Positions 13,875-15,736 of a stretch of DNA of 15,736 nt are shown piece by piece. The notes beneath the pieces were generated by a model that saw only the letters and a program-made list of their open reading frames with translations, was not told the origin of the DNA and made no database searches. The stretch covers positions 1-15,736 of the forward strand of contig JAHHLF010000106.1 in assembly GCA_018679315.1 (NCBI GenBank), given 5' to 3'. A program made the translations under genes and the position numbers. The stretch is from Bacteroidia bacterium. Lineage in GTDB: Bacteria > Bacteroidota > Bacteroidia > Flavobacteriales > Flavobacteriaceae. How positions within the stretch are numbered: position 1 is the first letter of the stretch; each line of letters starts with the position of its first letter.

Positions 13875-15047
13875 ATGAGAACATTAGTATCCATATTCAC
13901 TGCAGCTTTACTATTGAGCAGTTGTGGAAATAGCAACAACACCTCTGTAGAATCATTAATTGCCGATGGTGATCTGGAGGCTATTAAAGCCAAACGAGAG
14001 GATCTAAATACAAGACAGAAAGACTTAACAGAGGAGATAAGACTCTTGGATTCCGTGGTTAATATCATGGATATAAACAAAAAATTACCCCTGGTAAGCA
14101 CTCTTGAAGTACAAACAAAAAACTTCAATCATTTCCTTGAATTACAAGGAAATGTGAACACAAAGCAGAATGTGCTTATCTATCCTGAAATGCAGGGAAC
14201 GTTGTACCGGGTATATGTCAATGAGGGAACGTATGTGCGAAAAGGCCAGCTATTGGGCTTAATAGATGATGGTGGCGCTGCCAGTCAACTTGATCAATTC
14301 AAAGCACAGGCCGAATTGGCTAAAACCACTTATGAACGTCAAAAAAGGCTGTGGGAACAAAAAATAGGTTCCGAAATTCAGTACCTGCAGGCTAAAACGA
14401 ATTACGAAGCCGTCAAAAACCAGGTAGCTCAGGCCCAAAGTCAATTAGGTAAATCCACCTTACGAGCACCTTTTTCAGGTTTTATAGATGAAATATTCCA
14501 GGATCAGGGGACCGTGGTGGGTCCGCAAAATGGGCAGCCGGTATTCAGGATCGTGAACCTGAAGAATATGTATGTAGAAGTTGATGTCCCGGAGAAATAC
14601 CTGGGCGATATCACTCCGGGGAAAGAGGTCAAAGTTTACTTCCCGGTATTGGGTGACAGTGTGAATGCTACGGTGCGACAAACAGGGAATTTTATCAACC
14701 CTACAAATCGATCTTTTAGCGTTGAAGTAGGGATCCCTAATAATGAAGGTTTGATAAAACCTAATTTAACAGCCAGGGTGGCTATTAATGATTACTCAAA
14801 TGAGGCCGCTATTCTCATTCCACAAAGTATTATTTCTGAAAATGCCAAGGGCGATCAATATGTCTACATAACCAAAAAAGCCGATGACTCCGAGGCGATT
14901 ATTACCTACAGAAATATTATTAGTACAGGCAGAACCCAGGGAGATCTGATCGAAGTGTTAGACGGATTAGAAGAAGGCGATCAAGTGATCATCGAAGGGG
15001 CACGTACGGTGCGCGATGGACAGGAAGTAATCATTATTGAAGGATAG
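13875..15047 (+). CDS. RND efflux membrane-fusion protein (lipoprotein adaptor)
   Basis: The protein has 390 residues from the ATG at 13875. It has a lipoprotein signal with lipobox LSSC, lipidated Cys17, so it is anchored to a membrane from the periplasmic side. A further in-frame ATG at 13851 would lengthen the signal by 8 residues (basic NSPKRKT) and is possible. Residues about 25-62 form a short heptad-like coiled coil not found in all adaptors. Then come the first half of the barrel-sandwich (about 95-130, GTLYRVYVNEGTYVRKGQ), an alpha-hairpin (about 135-190, RLWEQKIGSEIQYLQA), the second half (STLRAPFSGFIDE) and beta-barrel and membrane-proximal domains. It joins the RND pump to the TolC channel. 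The RND gene starts 4 bp after its stop. Confidence 0.92.
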   Translation: MRTLVSIFTAALLLSSCGNSNNTSVESLIADGDLEAIKAKREDLNTRQKDLTEEIRLLDSVVNIMDINKKLPLVSTLEVQTKNFNHFLELQGNVNTKQNVLIYPEMQGTLYRVYVNEGTYVRKGQLLGLIDDGGAASQLDQFKAQAELAKTTYERQKRLWEQKIGSEIQYLQAKTNYEAVKNQVAQAQSQLGKSTLRAPFSGFIDEIFQDQGTVVGPQNGQPVFRIVNLKNMYVEVDVPEKYLGDITPGKEVKVYFPVLGDSVNATVRQTGNFINPTNRSFSVEVGIPNNEGLIKPNLTARVAINDYSNEAAILIPQSIISENAKGDQYVYITKKADDSEAIITYRNIISTGRTQGDLIEVLDGLEEGDQVIIEGARTVRDGQEVIIIEG

Positions 15048-15051
15048 ACCT

Positions 15052-15736
15052 ATGAGCAAATTAGAAAGAAACGCTAACAAAGAGTTCAGGTTATCGTCAT
15101 GGGCAATTGATAACCCTTCCATAATCTATGTATTGATCGGCATCTTCCTTTTTGTAGGATTGTCTTCCTATTTCGCTATGCCAAGGGAGGATTTTCCGGA
15201 AGTAAAAGAAACCAAGATCTACATCAGCACCCCTTATCCGGGCAATACAGCTGAAGACATAGAAAGGCTCCTTACCGATCCGCTGGAAGACAAATTAAAA
15301 AACCTCAGCAATGTCGTAGAGATCACGTCCACTTCCCAGGAAGATTACGGGATGATCGTCGTTGAGTTTGATGAGGACGTCAGCGTGGAAGTGGCCAAAC
15401 AACGTGTAAAGGATGAAGTAGATAGTGAAAAAGCTGGGGAGGATTGGCCCATATTTAATGGGGCCAAGGTAGAGCCTAATGTTTTTGATCTAAACTTGTC
15501 TGAATCTTTCCCGATTATGAACGTAAACATAACCGGAGATTACCCTGTAGACAGGCTAAAAGAATATGCGGAATACCTGGAAGATGAAATTGAAGATCTC
15601 CCCCAGATCAAGGAAGTAGATATCAGAGGGGCACAGGAAAAAGAAGTTGAAATTGCTGTCGACATTTATAAAATGATGGCGGCCAAGGTAAGTTTTCAAG
15701 ATCTGTTAGATGCCATTTCCAATGGCAATACAACCA
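15052..15736 (+). CDS. RND family efflux transporter permease, N-terminal part
   Basis: The first 228 residues of an AcrB-type proton-driven pump are present; the gene runs off the right edge. Seen are a short cytosolic N-terminus (MSKLERNANKEFRLSSWAI), the first membrane helix (about 21-42, PSIIYVLIGIFLFVGLSSYF), then the periplasmic porter region with MPREDFPEV and STPYPGNTAEDIERLLTDPLED, both typical of the HAE1/AcrB group. Many more residues (family members have about 1,000) lie outside. The ATG at 15052 follows the adaptor's stop codon by 4 bp, so it is the fourth gene of the TetR operon. The substrate cannot be predicted from this part. The ED-rich sequence at IYISTPYPGN is more like drug or organic pumps than the CusA metal pumps, with modest certainty. 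Confidence 0.93.
   Translation, partial: MSKLERNANKEFRLSSWAIDNPSIIYVLIGIFLFVGLSSYFAMPREDFPEVKETKIYISTPYPGNTAEDIERLLTDPLEDKLKNLSNVVEITSTSQEDYGMIVVEFDEDVSVEVAKQRVKDEVDSEKAGEDWPIFNGAKVEPNVFDLNLSESFPIMNVNITGDYPVDRLKEYAEYLEDEIEDLPQIKEVDIRGAQEKEVEIAVDIYKMMAAKVSFQDLLDAISNGNTT

Noticed and set aside
1..15736. Signs of mobile elements, CRISPR arrays, tRNA or rRNA genes
   Set aside because: No transposase, integrase, spaced repeats or RNA gene motifs were seen, and coding style is uniform across the window.

Overview
The window looks like a chromosomal segment of a pigmented member of the Bacteroidota, most likely a marine Flavobacteriaceae. The reasons are Bacteroidota-type promoter elements (TAnnTTTG at -7, TTTG near -33), outer-membrane proteins typical of the phylum (a carboxypeptidase-regulatory-domain TonB receptor, a stand-alone plug-domain lipoprotein, DUF2141), a lycopene cyclase, moderate to low GC and very tight gene packing. 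No tRNA, rRNA, CRISPR array, insertion sequence or phage gene was seen. No gap without a gene exceeds about 210 bp.

Left part (1-5642). The C-terminal half of FeoB (ferrous iron permease) runs in from the left edge. It is followed without any gap by a 49-residue FeoB-associated Cys-rich membrane protein. Facing it is a minus-strand pair: a secreted HExxH metallopeptidase-like protein, then a DUF423 membrane protein. A small lipoprotein that is essentially a free TonB-receptor plug domain lies alone on the plus strand. It faces a minus-strand run of a secreted S9 (prolyl-oligopeptidase family) peptidase, a membrane-anchored protein of unknown function, and a secreted DUF2141 protein.

Centre (5721-9551). 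This is a metal homeostasis module. A DtxR/MntR-family regulator is translationally coupled (ATGA overlap) to a ZIP-family metal transporter on the minus strand. It is divergent from a TonB-dependent receptor on the plus strand. The 73-bp shared control region holds a perfect 6-4-6 inverted repeat (TTTAGA/TCTAAA) with the receptor's -7 promoter element embedded in it. The layout suggests one metal-responsive repressor controlling both an outer-membrane and an inner-membrane importer. The regulator's metal-site residues favour manganese, although one key position is Asn.

Right part (9595-15736). Lycopene beta-cyclase (crtY) converges on an all-trans polyprenyl diphosphate synthase, probably making GGPP; both stop codons lie in one shared CTAG. 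Next comes a self-contained RND multidrug efflux operon: TetR-family repressor, TolC-like outer-membrane protein, lipoprotein membrane-fusion protein, and the start of the RND pump, which runs off the right edge. The TetR gene is preceded by a strong inverted repeat whose spacer contains the -33 promoter element, fitting autorepression. A 10-bp direct repeat flanks this operator nearly symmetrically.
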